A stretch of 5,125 nucleotides of DNA from Clostridia bacterium. Its GTDB lineage: Bacteria; Bacillota; Clostridia; Oscillospirales; Butyricicoccaceae. A model generated the notes under the pieces. That model was not told where the DNA came from. It made no database searches and was given only the letters and a program-made list of their open reading frames with translations. Below are positions 1 to 4,859 of the stretch, one piece after another (position 1 is the stretch's first letter; every line of letters begins with the position of its first letter). Where the stretch lies: positions 1 to 5,125 of the forward strand of contig JAFYMQ010000082.1 in the NCBI GenBank assembly GCA_017556565.1, given 5' to 3'. Position numbers and translations under genes: made by a program.

Positions 1-107
1 CAACCGATGCAGGCGCAGCAGCAGCTTCCAGAGTCGGCGAGCTGGTCAGCGTACACGTGATCCCCAGACCCCACGACGACGTGGAGTTCATTCTGCCCAC
101 TCTCGGC
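1..107 (+). repeat. Direct repeat, copy 1 (BMC-H paralogue 3' region)
   Basis: This stretch matches 342-448 at a fixed offset of 341 bases. Positions 1-58 are identical. Across the 107 bases I count seven differences, at 59, 77, 80, 83, 101, 104 and 107, and all are synonymous third-position changes. The repeat is the coding region of two tandem BMC-H genes and probably extends left of the window. It reflects recent gene duplication or gene conversion, not a mobile element. Confidence 0.92.
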
Positions 108-125
108 AACTGTGACCGCGCATAA
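1..125 (+). CDS. BMC-H hexameric shell protein, 3' end only
   Basis: This is the last 40 codons of a canonical BMC-domain (PF00936) shell protein of the PduA/EutM type; the start lies left of the window. The reading frame begins with a threonine codon at position 3 and stops with TAA at 123-125. The visible part contains the typical C-terminal elements: a small-residue helix ([14 protein letters not shown]), the strand SVHVIPRPH, and an FILPTLG tail. Thirty-five consecutive residues are identical to the next gene, and only the tail differs (NCDRA here, GKCE there). Proteins of this family form cyclic hexamers that tile the facets of the shell, with a small central pore for substrates and products. 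It is clearly a paralogue of the following gene and probably a co-assembling facet subunit. Which named protein (EutM, EutK-like, PduA, PduJ) it corresponds to cannot be decided. Confidence 0.93.
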   Translation, partial: TDAGAAAASRVGELVSVHVIPRPHDDVEFILPTLGNCDRA

Positions 126-155
126 GTCAAGTCAACAAACAACAAATAACATATC

Positions 156-161
156 AGGAGG
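156..161 (+). promoter_or_regulatory. Perfect Shine-Dalgarno for the second BMC-H gene
   Basis: AGGAGG lies 8 bases before the ATG at 170, in an A-rich leader (126-169) with almost no self-complementarity. It is the only perfect consensus site in the window. Strong translation would suit a hexameric facet protein, which is needed in far more copies than the enzymes. The strength is inferred from sequence only. Confidence 0.85.
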
Positions 162-169
162 AAAATAAA

Positions 170-463
170 ATGGCAAATCTTCAGGCACTGGGTATGGTCG
201 AGACAAAGGGTCTCGTAGGTTCTATCGAGGCAGCAGACGCAATGGTCAAGGCAGCAAACGTCAAGCTTATCGGCAAGGTACACGTAGGCGGCGGTCTTGT
301 TACCGTTATGGTACGCGGCGACGTCGGCGCTGTAAAGGCAGCAACCGATGCAGGCGCAGCAGCAGCTTCCAGAGTCGGCGAGCTGGTCAGCGTACACGTA
401 ATCCCCAGACCCCACGATGATGTTGAGTTCATTCTGCCCACACTGGGAGGCAAGTGCGAATAA
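170..463 (+). CDS. BMC-H hexameric shell protein (EutM/PduA type)
   Basis: This 97-residue protein is a single canonical BMC domain (PF00936), the usual length for PduA, PduJ and EutM. The N-terminal strand ([20 protein letters not shown]) leads into the helix [14 protein letters not shown]. The pore loop reads HVGGGLV with glycines at residues 40-42. The strand [11 protein letters not shown], the helix [11 protein letters not shown] and the closing strand HVIPRPHDD follow. The protein should form hexamers that tile the shell facets, with the GGG loops lining a small central pore that passes polar metabolites. The ATG start has a perfect AGGAGG site 8 bases upstream. It follows a near-identical BMC-H gene by 44 bases and precedes EutT. 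Position next to eutT resembles eutM in Gram-positive ethanolamine operons, but the sequence alone does not separate EutM from PduA/PduJ, so no symbol is given. Confidence 0.95.
   Translation: MANLQALGMVETKGLVGSIEAADAMVKAANVKLIGKVHVGGGLVTVMVRGDVGAVKAATDAGAAAASRVGELVSVHVIPRPHDDVEFILPTLGGKCE
342..448 (+). repeat. Direct repeat, copy 2 (BMC-H paralogue 3' region)
   Basis: Second copy of the sequence at 1-107. The first 58 bases are identical and the remainder differs only at synonymous third positions. Similarity stops abruptly after the shared TLG codons: the C-terminal tails and the downstream spacers are unrelated. Confidence 0.92.
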
Positions 464-472
464 TCCATAAGT

Positions 473-499
473 CGGCTTGATATAAGCCGCATATAGCGG
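473..499 (+). promoter_or_regulatory. Two overlapping small hairpins between the BMC-H gene and eutT
   Basis: Hairpin A pairs CGGCTT (473-478) with AAGCCG (484-489), a perfect 6-bp stem with a 5-base loop. Hairpin B pairs CCGC (487-490) with GCGG (496-499), with loop ATATA. The two share 487-489 and cannot form together. Hairpin B covers the left edge of the purine-rich GCGGAAGGCGG (496-506), the only ribosome-binding candidate for eutT. No U-run follows, so this is not a standard intrinsic terminator. Possible roles are stabilising the 3' end of the shell mRNA or lowering eutT translation. The stems are seen directly; any function is inference. Confidence 0.45.
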
Positions 500-505
500 A
501 AGGCG

Positions 506-1267
506 GTGCTTAGGTTGAGACAAAAAATACTGACAGATACAGAGCTTCGTGCCCGTATGCAGGCAGGAGTCAGAGTGCTTGAGATAGACGAGGGGACAAT
601 TCTTACCCCCGCGGCAAAAGACTATCTCAAAGAGCGCAATATAGACGTCCGCAGCAGTCAGGTATCCTGCGGCAAGATGACCGTACAGCCTCTGCCCTCG
701 GGCGAGGGGCGGTTTGTGGATGCTGTTTCGGGTGAGAGGTATTCTCTCAAGCCTGAGCACATGACCCATCTGCACAGTAATGTTCTCGTGCCCAAGACCC
801 ACAAGCGCATCGCATTTCGCGGCAAGCTTGACTGTTTGCAGGCTCAGCTTATCGGTGTGCAGATGGTGGCGTTCGAGGAGGGCAAGCAGACCCTCTGCGA
901 TGAGCTGGACGAGCTTTTGGACTGTCTGCGGCAGATACTCGCCGCCGAGGTCAAAAATGAGCCCCTCAAGCCGCTCAGGCTGCTCAATATGGACAGTGAT
1001 CAGATTCGATATGCATCTCATCATATCAAAGAGAATACGGGCATAGACCATCCTGTACCAAGTTACAAAATGGGCAGGATGTGTGTCGCACTCAACCGCC
1101 TGCGCACCCAGGTGCGAGAGGTCGAACTGGCTGCAGCCTGCGCCTTTGAGGATGAGCATGGCAACTGCACCCGCACGGATATTCTGCAGGCGCTCAACAG
1201 ACTGTCAAGCTGCGTATATATTCTGCTGTGCCGCACACTGGCAGGCGTGAGCAAGGGGAGACGATGA
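506..1267 (+). CDS. eutT: EutT-type corrinoid adenosyltransferase
   Basis: EutT transfers the adenosyl group of ATP to cob(I)alamin, making the adenosylcobalamin needed by ethanolamine ammonia-lyase or diol dehydratase. The C-terminal signature TRTDILQALNRLSS (residues 222-235), followed by a hydrophobic helix, closely matches Salmonella EutT as I remember it. EHMTHL (84-89), then RIAFRGKLD (101-109) and NRLRTQVREVELAAA (197-211), also fit. The N-terminal region (8-48) carries GTILTPAAKDYL. The HX11CCxxC metal motif of enterobacterial EutT is absent; the equivalent region (about 73-85) has no cysteine. This fits the metal-independent EutT class described in Listeria and other Firmicutes. The start is uncertain. 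GTG at 506 has purines only 2 bases away, while in-frame TTG at 515 has AGGCGG (501-506) 8 bases upstream and may be the true start. The gene ends 1 base before pduL, implying coupled translation. About 250 residues is near the family length. Confidence 0.9.
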   Translation: MLRLRQKILTDTELRARMQAGVRVLEIDEGTILTPAAKDYLKERNIDVRSSQVSCGKMTVQPLPSGEGRFVDAVSGERYSLKPEHMTHLHSNVLVPKTHKRIAFRGKLDCLQAQLIGVQMVAFEEGKQTLCDELDELLDCLRQILAAEVKNEPLKPLRLLNMDSDQIRYASHHIKENTGIDHPVPSYKMGRMCVALNRLRTQVREVELAAACAFEDEHGNCTRTDILQALNRLSSCVYILLCRTLAGVSKGRR

Positions 1268-1268
1268 T

Positions 1269-1928
1269 ATGAACTACTACAGCGAAAAGGATATCAGGGA
1301 TATAGTGGCAAGCGTGGTGGCGCAGACTGCCATAGCACCTGCTGCAAGCGCTTGTCAGACAGTCCCCGTCGAGATATCTGCCCGCCACGTTCACCTGACA
1401 CGCGAGGCGGTAGACAAGCTTTTTGGCGCAGGCTACAAGCTTACACCCAAACGGGATCTGAGCCAGCCGGGACAGTTTTTGTCCGAGGAGCGGGTCAAGA
1501 TCGTCACCCGCAAAGGCGAACTTGACAATATTGCCGTGCTTGGCCCCGAGAGGCAGGCGGTTCAGGTGGAACTGTCCGTGACCGATGCAAGAGCGCTGGG
1601 AATCAAAGCTCCTATCCGTCTGTCGGGCGATCTTAATGGCGCCGCCGATGTTATCATCATCGGCCCCAAGGGCATGACCGAGGCAAAAGGCTCGGCGATC
1701 ATCGCCAGAGCGCATTTGCACATGACACCTCAGGATGCCCAACGCTACGGTGTCAATAACGGCGAAAAGGTAGCCATCCGTATGGATACCGACCGCCCCA
1801 TGACGATCAACGATGTTGAGGTCAGAGTCAGCGGCACGTCCAGACTGGCGGTACATATCGATTTTGACGAAGCCAACGCTGCCGCATTGAGCGGTGACGG
1901 ACAGGGCTTCCTTATAAAAGGCAGGTGA
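1269..1928 (+). CDS. pduL: PduL phosphate acyltransferase with encapsulation peptide
   Basis: PduL (PF06130, present twice) interconverts acyl-CoA and acyl-phosphate inside the microcompartment, recycling CoA for the aldehyde dehydrogenase and feeding acyl-phosphate to a kinase for ATP. In Gram-positive eut operons this gene is often called eutD. Two HxH pairs, ARHVHL (H40, H42) and RAHLHM (H149, H151), match the zinc ligands known in PduL. Other family landmarks are LSQPGQFLSEE (64-74), SVTDARALGIKAPIRLSG (103-120) and VHIDFDEANAA (195-205). Residues 5-20 form a probable amphipathic encapsulation helix (SEKDIRDIVASVVAQT), followed by an Ala/Pro/Ser linker. The 219-residue length is typical. 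The ATG at 1269 has AAGGGGAG (1253-1260) 8 bases upstream, inside the 3' end of eutT. The stop overlaps the next gene in a GTGA junction. This is not the Pta-type (PF01515) enzyme of enterobacterial EutD. Confidence 0.95.
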   Translation: MNYYSEKDIRDIVASVVAQTAIAPAASACQTVPVEISARHVHLTREAVDKLFGAGYKLTPKRDLSQPGQFLSEERVKIVTRKGELDNIAVLGPERQAVQVELSVTDARALGIKAPIRLSGDLNGAADVIIIGPKGMTEAKGSAIIARAHLHMTPQDAQRYGVNNGEKVAIRMDTDRPMTINDVEVRVSGTSRLAVHIDFDEANAAALSGDGQGFLIKGR

Positions 1929-2632
1929 GTGGCTTGAAAGAGATAGAAATGCAGCAGATAATCGAGGCGGTTACCAGACAGGTACTGGCATCCATGGGCA
2001 CACCTGCAAGTGTGCAGAGTCAGCCCCCCGAGCCAAAGCCGCGGTATCTTGTGGTGGGCGATACATCCTGCGTCCCTGCAAAACTGTCGGCAGGCGGCAC
2101 AATTGAGGGTATTGACAGTTATCAGAAATGCGCAGATATAACACAGTACAGCAAGGTCATTATCACATCCCTCGATCTTGTTCAGCTTGCGGACATCGCT
2201 CAGGTGCGTCCGTCCTGCCCCGAGTGTTGCGCGGTAGTACAGGCACTGCTCAACGGCATTGATGTGGAGCTGGTCGAGTCGGGTATACCTCATCGCAAGT
2301 TTGCAGGCAAGAGCAGCCCGGGTCTGTACACTCTGCTGGAAAGCTACGTTGAGACCATTCTGGGCTTCGGCGTCAAGCTGATGGGTGAAAGCAGACTGAC
2401 AGTCTCGCCCATCATCTCCCAAAAACCGCCCAGGTTTGACACAAGTCAGCCGCTGCCTGTAAAAGGCTCGGCCAAGATAAACCCATCCCGCCTTATAACC
2501 GAACGCGACGCTGTCGTTATGGCATCGCAGGCTCAGGATACCGTGTATCTTGAGGCGGGCACAATAATCACCCCATCGGCATTGGATATTTTCCGCCGTG
2601 CAGGTCTGTCGGTAGAACGGGCAGGCGGATAA
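1925..2632 (+). CDS. BMC-associated protein of unknown function (TIGR02536-like)
   Basis: I do not know its biochemical function. It resembles the 'ethanolamine utilization protein' family that I recall as TIGR02536, found in Gram-positive eut operons between pduL and eutN; that assignment rests on context and recollection. Residues 9-24 (MQQIIEAVTRQVLASM) form a probable amphipathic encapsulation helix, then a Pro/Ser/Gln linker (25-39). The core (about 40-165) starts with strand RYLVVGD and includes SKVIITSLDLVQLADIA (76-92), CPECC (98-102) and VELVESGIPHRKF (114-126). After a second linker, residues 207-231 contain YLEAGTIITPSALDIFRRAG, similar to the N-terminal region of the EutT here. 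No membrane segment or known catalytic motif is visible. GTG at 1925 overlaps the pduL stop by 4 bases, with AAGG only 3 bases before it. TTG 1934 (AGGTG 6 bases upstream) and ATG 1949 are also possible and keep the targeting helix. Confidence 0.8.
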   Translation: MSGLKEIEMQQIIEAVTRQVLASMGTPASVQSQPPEPKPRYLVVGDTSCVPAKLSAGGTIEGIDSYQKCADITQYSKVIITSLDLVQLADIAQVRPSCPECCAVVQALLNGIDVELVESGIPHRKFAGKSSPGLYTLLESYVETILGFGVKLMGESRLTVSPIISQKPPRFDTSQPLPVKGSAKINPSRLITERDAVVMASQAQDTVYLEAGTIITPSALDIFRRAGLSVERAGG

Positions 2633-2648
2633 GAAAGAAGGATAAAAT

Positions 2649-2915
2649 ATGGTTATTTGCAAAGTTATAGGCCATGTTTGGGCAACCAAAAAAGAACAGA
2701 ACTTAGAGGGCCTCAAGCTTATGATCGTTCAGCAGAGCCCTGAGTACGGCGGAGGCGAGGACAGTATCTTTGTCGCAGCCGACTCTGTAGGCGCGGGCAT
2801 CGGTGAGATGGTACTGGTAGTTTCGGGCAGTACCGCACGCAAGGTTTTCGGCAGCGATGACGTACCCGCAGATATGGCGATAGTAGGTATTATCGATACC
2901 CTTCAGATCAAGTAA
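2649..2915 (+). CDS. eutN: EutN/CcmL-type pentameric vertex protein (BMC-V)
   Basis: An 88-residue protein of the EutN/CcmL family (PF03319), whose pentamers cap the vertices of the polyhedral shell. The N-terminal strand and turn MVICKVIGHVWATKKEQNLEG are typical. The middle contains LMIVQQ and the strand around DSIFVAADSVGAGIGEMVLV, including the family's conserved GAG-G-x-V turn. The C-terminus, MAIVGIIDTLQIK, matches the usual (A)xVGIID closing strand. Length is typical. AAGGA (2638-2642) lies 6 bases before the ATG. The gene sits between the unknown BMC protein and pduS, as in several eut-like loci. A single vertex gene in this part of the operon is expected, because only 12 pentamers are needed per shell. 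Symbol eutN is used in the family sense; Pdu loci call the homologue pduN. Confidence 0.93.
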   Translation: MVICKVIGHVWATKKEQNLEGLKLMIVQQSPEYGGGEDSIFVAADSVGAGIGEMVLVVSGSTARKVFGSDDVPADMAIVGIIDTLQIK

Positions 2916-2942
2916 CATAAAAGCCTGCATAGGAGAGCAAAA

Positions 2943-4286
2943 ATGCGTTTATTGGATATGATCAAAGCCGCGGGCATAGTAGGCTGCGGCGGAGCGGGAT
3001 TTCCCACCCATGTAAAACTCAACGGTACATTTGAATATCTGATCATCAACGGAGCCGAGTGTGAGCCGCTTTTGCGCAATGATCGGTATCTGATGCGCAA
3101 TCATGCCGATGAGATAGTTGCGGCAACCGCAGCTATCGCAGACGAGCTTTCGATTCCTCATGCAGTCATAGCTCTCAAAGGTCACTATCACGATGAGGTT
3201 CAAGCCCTCAAAGCCGCCGTGGAAAAAAACGGCGCGAAGGTAGACGTTTTCGAGCTTGAGAGCTTTTATCCCGCAGGTGACGAGCAGACTATAGTCTATG
3301 AGGTTACGGGCAGGGTAGTTCCGCCCGCAGGTCTGCCGTCGCAGGTTGGCGCAGTGGTCAACAATGCAGCAACAGTATATGCTATATATCAGGCCATGTC
3401 GGGCATCCCGCTGACACGCAAATATATGACGGTCACGGGCGAAGTCGGACGTCCTGTTATACTCAACGTGCCGGTCGGCACTCCTTTGAGCTACTGCATA
3501 GAGCAGGCAGGCGGCAGCAAACTTGATGATTACGTTGTGGTCACAGGCGGTCCCATGATGGGCAAGCTTGTAAAAAAGCAGGACGTCAATACGGCAGTAG
3601 TCACCAAGACTACCTCGGGCATACTTGTGCTGCCCTCAGACGGCTACCATGCATCGAGCGCCGCTATGGACACACGCCGTATGCTTATTCAGGCACGTGC
3701 AGCCTGCATTCAGTGCAGCTATTGCACACAGATGTGCCCCCGTCATATGCTTGGTCATCCTATCGAGCCCCACCGCATAATGCGCAAAATGGCAGTAAGC
3801 ATCGATACTGGCAGTATGCTGGATGACAGTATAATCCGCAGCGCTCAGCTTTGCTGCGAGTGCGGCATATGCGAAACCTACGCATGTCCCATGGGTCTCA
3901 AGCCCCGCAAGATCAACGCTATGCTCAAGCGTGAGCTGGGTGCAGCGGGCATCCGTTATCAGCGCACAGACGAGCAGTATAGCCCCAACCCCATGCGAGA
4001 CTACCGCAAAGCCCCTACAGAGAAGGTTGCCTACAGAGCAGGGGTACACAAGTATTACAATTATGAGATAAGCGATCTTATCACCGCCGAGCCTGACAGA
4101 GTGGATGTTCCGCTCAGTATGCATATCGGCGCACCTGCGCAGGCTGTGGTTGCAGTCGGCGACAGGGTTCAGGTAGGCGATGTTATCGCTTTGATTCCTC
4201 AGGACAAGCTGGGCGCATGCATACACGCAAGCATCTCGGGACGTGTCACGGCGATCGGGGACAGAGTCACTATAGTCAAAGAATAA
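2943..4286 (+). CDS. pduS: PduS/RnfC-like flavin and iron-sulfur cobalamin reductase
   Basis: PduS uses NADH and flavin to reduce cobalamin, supplying the adenosyltransferase, and may move electrons through the shell. The N-terminal RnfC/complex I 51-kDa-like domain shows VGCGGAGFPTHVKL (13-26) and INGAECEPLLRNDRYLM (35-51), the nucleotide/flavin-binding region of this fold. An SLBB-like segment follows at about 160-215. Two 4Fe-4S motifs are complete: C255, C258, C261, C265-Pro and C304 (or C305), C307, C310, C315-Pro. The C-terminus (about 385-447) looks like a barrel-sandwich domain, with VGDRVQVGDVIALI and IHASISGRVTAIGD. In RnfC this domain is N-terminal; its C-terminal place is a PduS trait. 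The 447-residue length is normal for PduS. ATG has AGGAG (2931-2935) 7 bases upstream. PduT follows after 12 bases, matching the known PduS-PduT partnership. No membrane segment or signal peptide is seen. Confidence 0.93.
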   Translation: MRLLDMIKAAGIVGCGGAGFPTHVKLNGTFEYLIINGAECEPLLRNDRYLMRNHADEIVAATAAIADELSIPHAVIALKGHYHDEVQALKAAVEKNGAKVDVFELESFYPAGDEQTIVYEVTGRVVPPAGLPSQVGAVVNNAATVYAIYQAMSGIPLTRKYMTVTGEVGRPVILNVPVGTPLSYCIEQAGGSKLDDYVVVTGGPMMGKLVKKQDVNTAVVTKTTSGILVLPSDGYHASSAAMDTRRMLIQARAACIQCSYCTQMCPRHMLGHPIEPHRIMRKMAVSIDTGSMLDDSIIRSAQLCCECGICETYACPMGLKPRKINAMLKRELGAAGIRYQRTDEQYSPNPMRDYRKAPTEKVAYRAGVHKYYNYEISDLITAEPDRVDVPLSMHIGAPAQAVVAVGDRVQVGDVIALIPQDKLGACIHASISGRVTAIGDRVTIVKE

Positions 4287-4301
4287 GGGGTGGCAACTAT
4301 G
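4284..4301 (+). promoter_or_regulatory. Ribosome-binding leader of pduT (twin of the pduU leader)
   Basis: This sequence runs from the pduS stop codon to the pduT ATG and includes AAGGGG (4285-4290), 8 bases before ATG 4299. It matches 4842-4859 at 16 of 18 positions, and both sit between a stop TAA and an ATG. It decides the start: GTG at 4290 lies inside the Shine-Dalgarno, so ATG 4299 is preferred. Confidence 0.75.
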
Positions 4302-4844
4302 GAAAGTATCGGATTTCTGGAGCTTAACAGTATAGCAAAAGGCATCGAGGCGGCGGACGCAGTGCTCAAGACCGCGGCTGTAGACCTCGTGTTTTCCAAA
4401 GCAGGCTGCCCCGGCAAATACTACCTGCTCTTTACGGGCGAGGTTGCAGCGGTGCAGTCGTCTATCGACACAGGCTGCGTCGTAGGCGGCAGCCATGTGG
4501 TTGACAAGTGCGTCATCCCACGAGTCCATCCTCAGGTCATCAGCGCAATCAATATGACCAATATGCCCGAGCAAATGAAAGCCATCGGAGTAATGGAGTT
4601 TTTCTCGGTCACAGCCTCGGTCTACGGTGCGGACGCGGCGGTAAAAGCTGCCGACGTTGATCTTATTGAGGTGCGGCTTGGTATGGGTATCGGCGGCAAG
4701 TCTTTTGTAGTGCTGACCGGAGAGGTTGCAGCAGTATCAGAGGCTGTAAAGTGCGGCATCAATACACCTGCAGCAGAGGGAATGGTCATCTCGTCGGTGG
4801 TTATTCCCAGTCCACACAAAGATCTGCTCAGTAGCCTGATGTAA
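4299..4844 (+). CDS. pduT: PduT-type tandem BMC-domain shell protein with Fe-S pore cysteine
   Basis: A 181-residue BMC-T protein with two fused BMC domains (about 1-83 and 94-178) that forms pseudohexameric trimers in the shell. It aligns along its length with Salmonella PduT (184 residues) as I recall it: SIAKGIEAADAVLKTAAVDL, then SKAGCPGKYYLL, the second-domain AIGVMEFFSVTASVYGAD, GIGGKSFVVLTGEV, and the VVIPSPHKDLL end. C37, in the CPGK loop, corresponds to Cys38 of PduT, which binds one 4Fe-4S cluster at the trimer's central pore. This makes a redox role more likely than simple diffusion. ATG at 4299 is chosen over in-frame GTG 4290, because GTG lies in the ribosome-binding site and ATG gives the family N-terminus. 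Being 12 bases after pduS supports a joint electron-transfer role. EutL-like and other BMC-T classes fit less well, because they lack this CPGK loop. Confidence 0.94.
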   Translation: MESIGFLELNSIAKGIEAADAVLKTAAVDLVFSKAGCPGKYYLLFTGEVAAVQSSIDTGCVVGGSHVVDKCVIPRVHPQVISAINMTNMPEQMKAIGVMEFFSVTASVYGADAAVKAADVDLIEVRLGMGIGGKSFVVLTGEVAAVSEAVKCGINTPAAEGMVISSVVIPSPHKDLLSSLM

Positions 4845-4859
4845 GGAGTGGCAATTATG
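4842..4859 (+). promoter_or_regulatory. Ribosome-binding leader of pduU (twin of the pduT leader)
   Basis: The TAA of pduT, AAGGAG (4843-4848), and the ATG at 4857 are spaced exactly as in the leader at 4284-4301; 16 of 18 bases match. Spacing from the AGGAG core to ATG is 8 bases. An in-frame GTG at 4848 also exists but overlaps the Shine-Dalgarno, so ATG is taken as the start. Confidence 0.75.

Noticed and set aside
126..169. Promoter between the two BMC-H genes
   Set aside because: The spacer is only 44 bases and A-rich, with no convincing -35/-10 pair; it is better read as a translation leader.
1..463. Mobile element or CRISPR-like repeat explaining the 107-base direct repeat
   Set aside because: The repeat is in-frame coding sequence of paralogous BMC-H genes with only synonymous changes. 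There are no inverted ends, transposase or regular short repeats.
473..489. Intrinsic terminator after the second BMC-H gene
   Set aside because: The 6-bp stem is not followed by a run of T, and genes continue immediately downstream on the same strand.
780..1046. Plus-strand frame of 88 codons inside eutT
   Set aside because: Out of frame within a conserved gene; the translation is Ser/Arg/Cys-rich with no domain.
1194..1856. Minus-strand reading frame of 220 codons
   Set aside because: Antisense to eutT and pduL, which are both well supported; composition looks like a shadow frame.
1745..2716. Long minus-strand reading frame of 323 codons
   Set aside because: It lies wholly opposite pduL and the unknown BMC gene, both of which have clear family matches or ribosome sites. 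Its translation is rich in Cys, His and Arg with no recognisable domain. It is an antisense shadow.
4290..4298. GTG at 4290 as the pduT start
   Set aside because: It overlaps the Shine-Dalgarno AAGGGG, and the PduT family N-terminus fits ATG 4299. The equivalent GTG before pduU behaves the same way.
3636..4574. Minus-strand reading frame of 312 codons
   Set aside because: Opposite pduS and pduT, with no ribosome-binding site or family resemblance noticed. Codon bias of the + strand genes explains the open frame.
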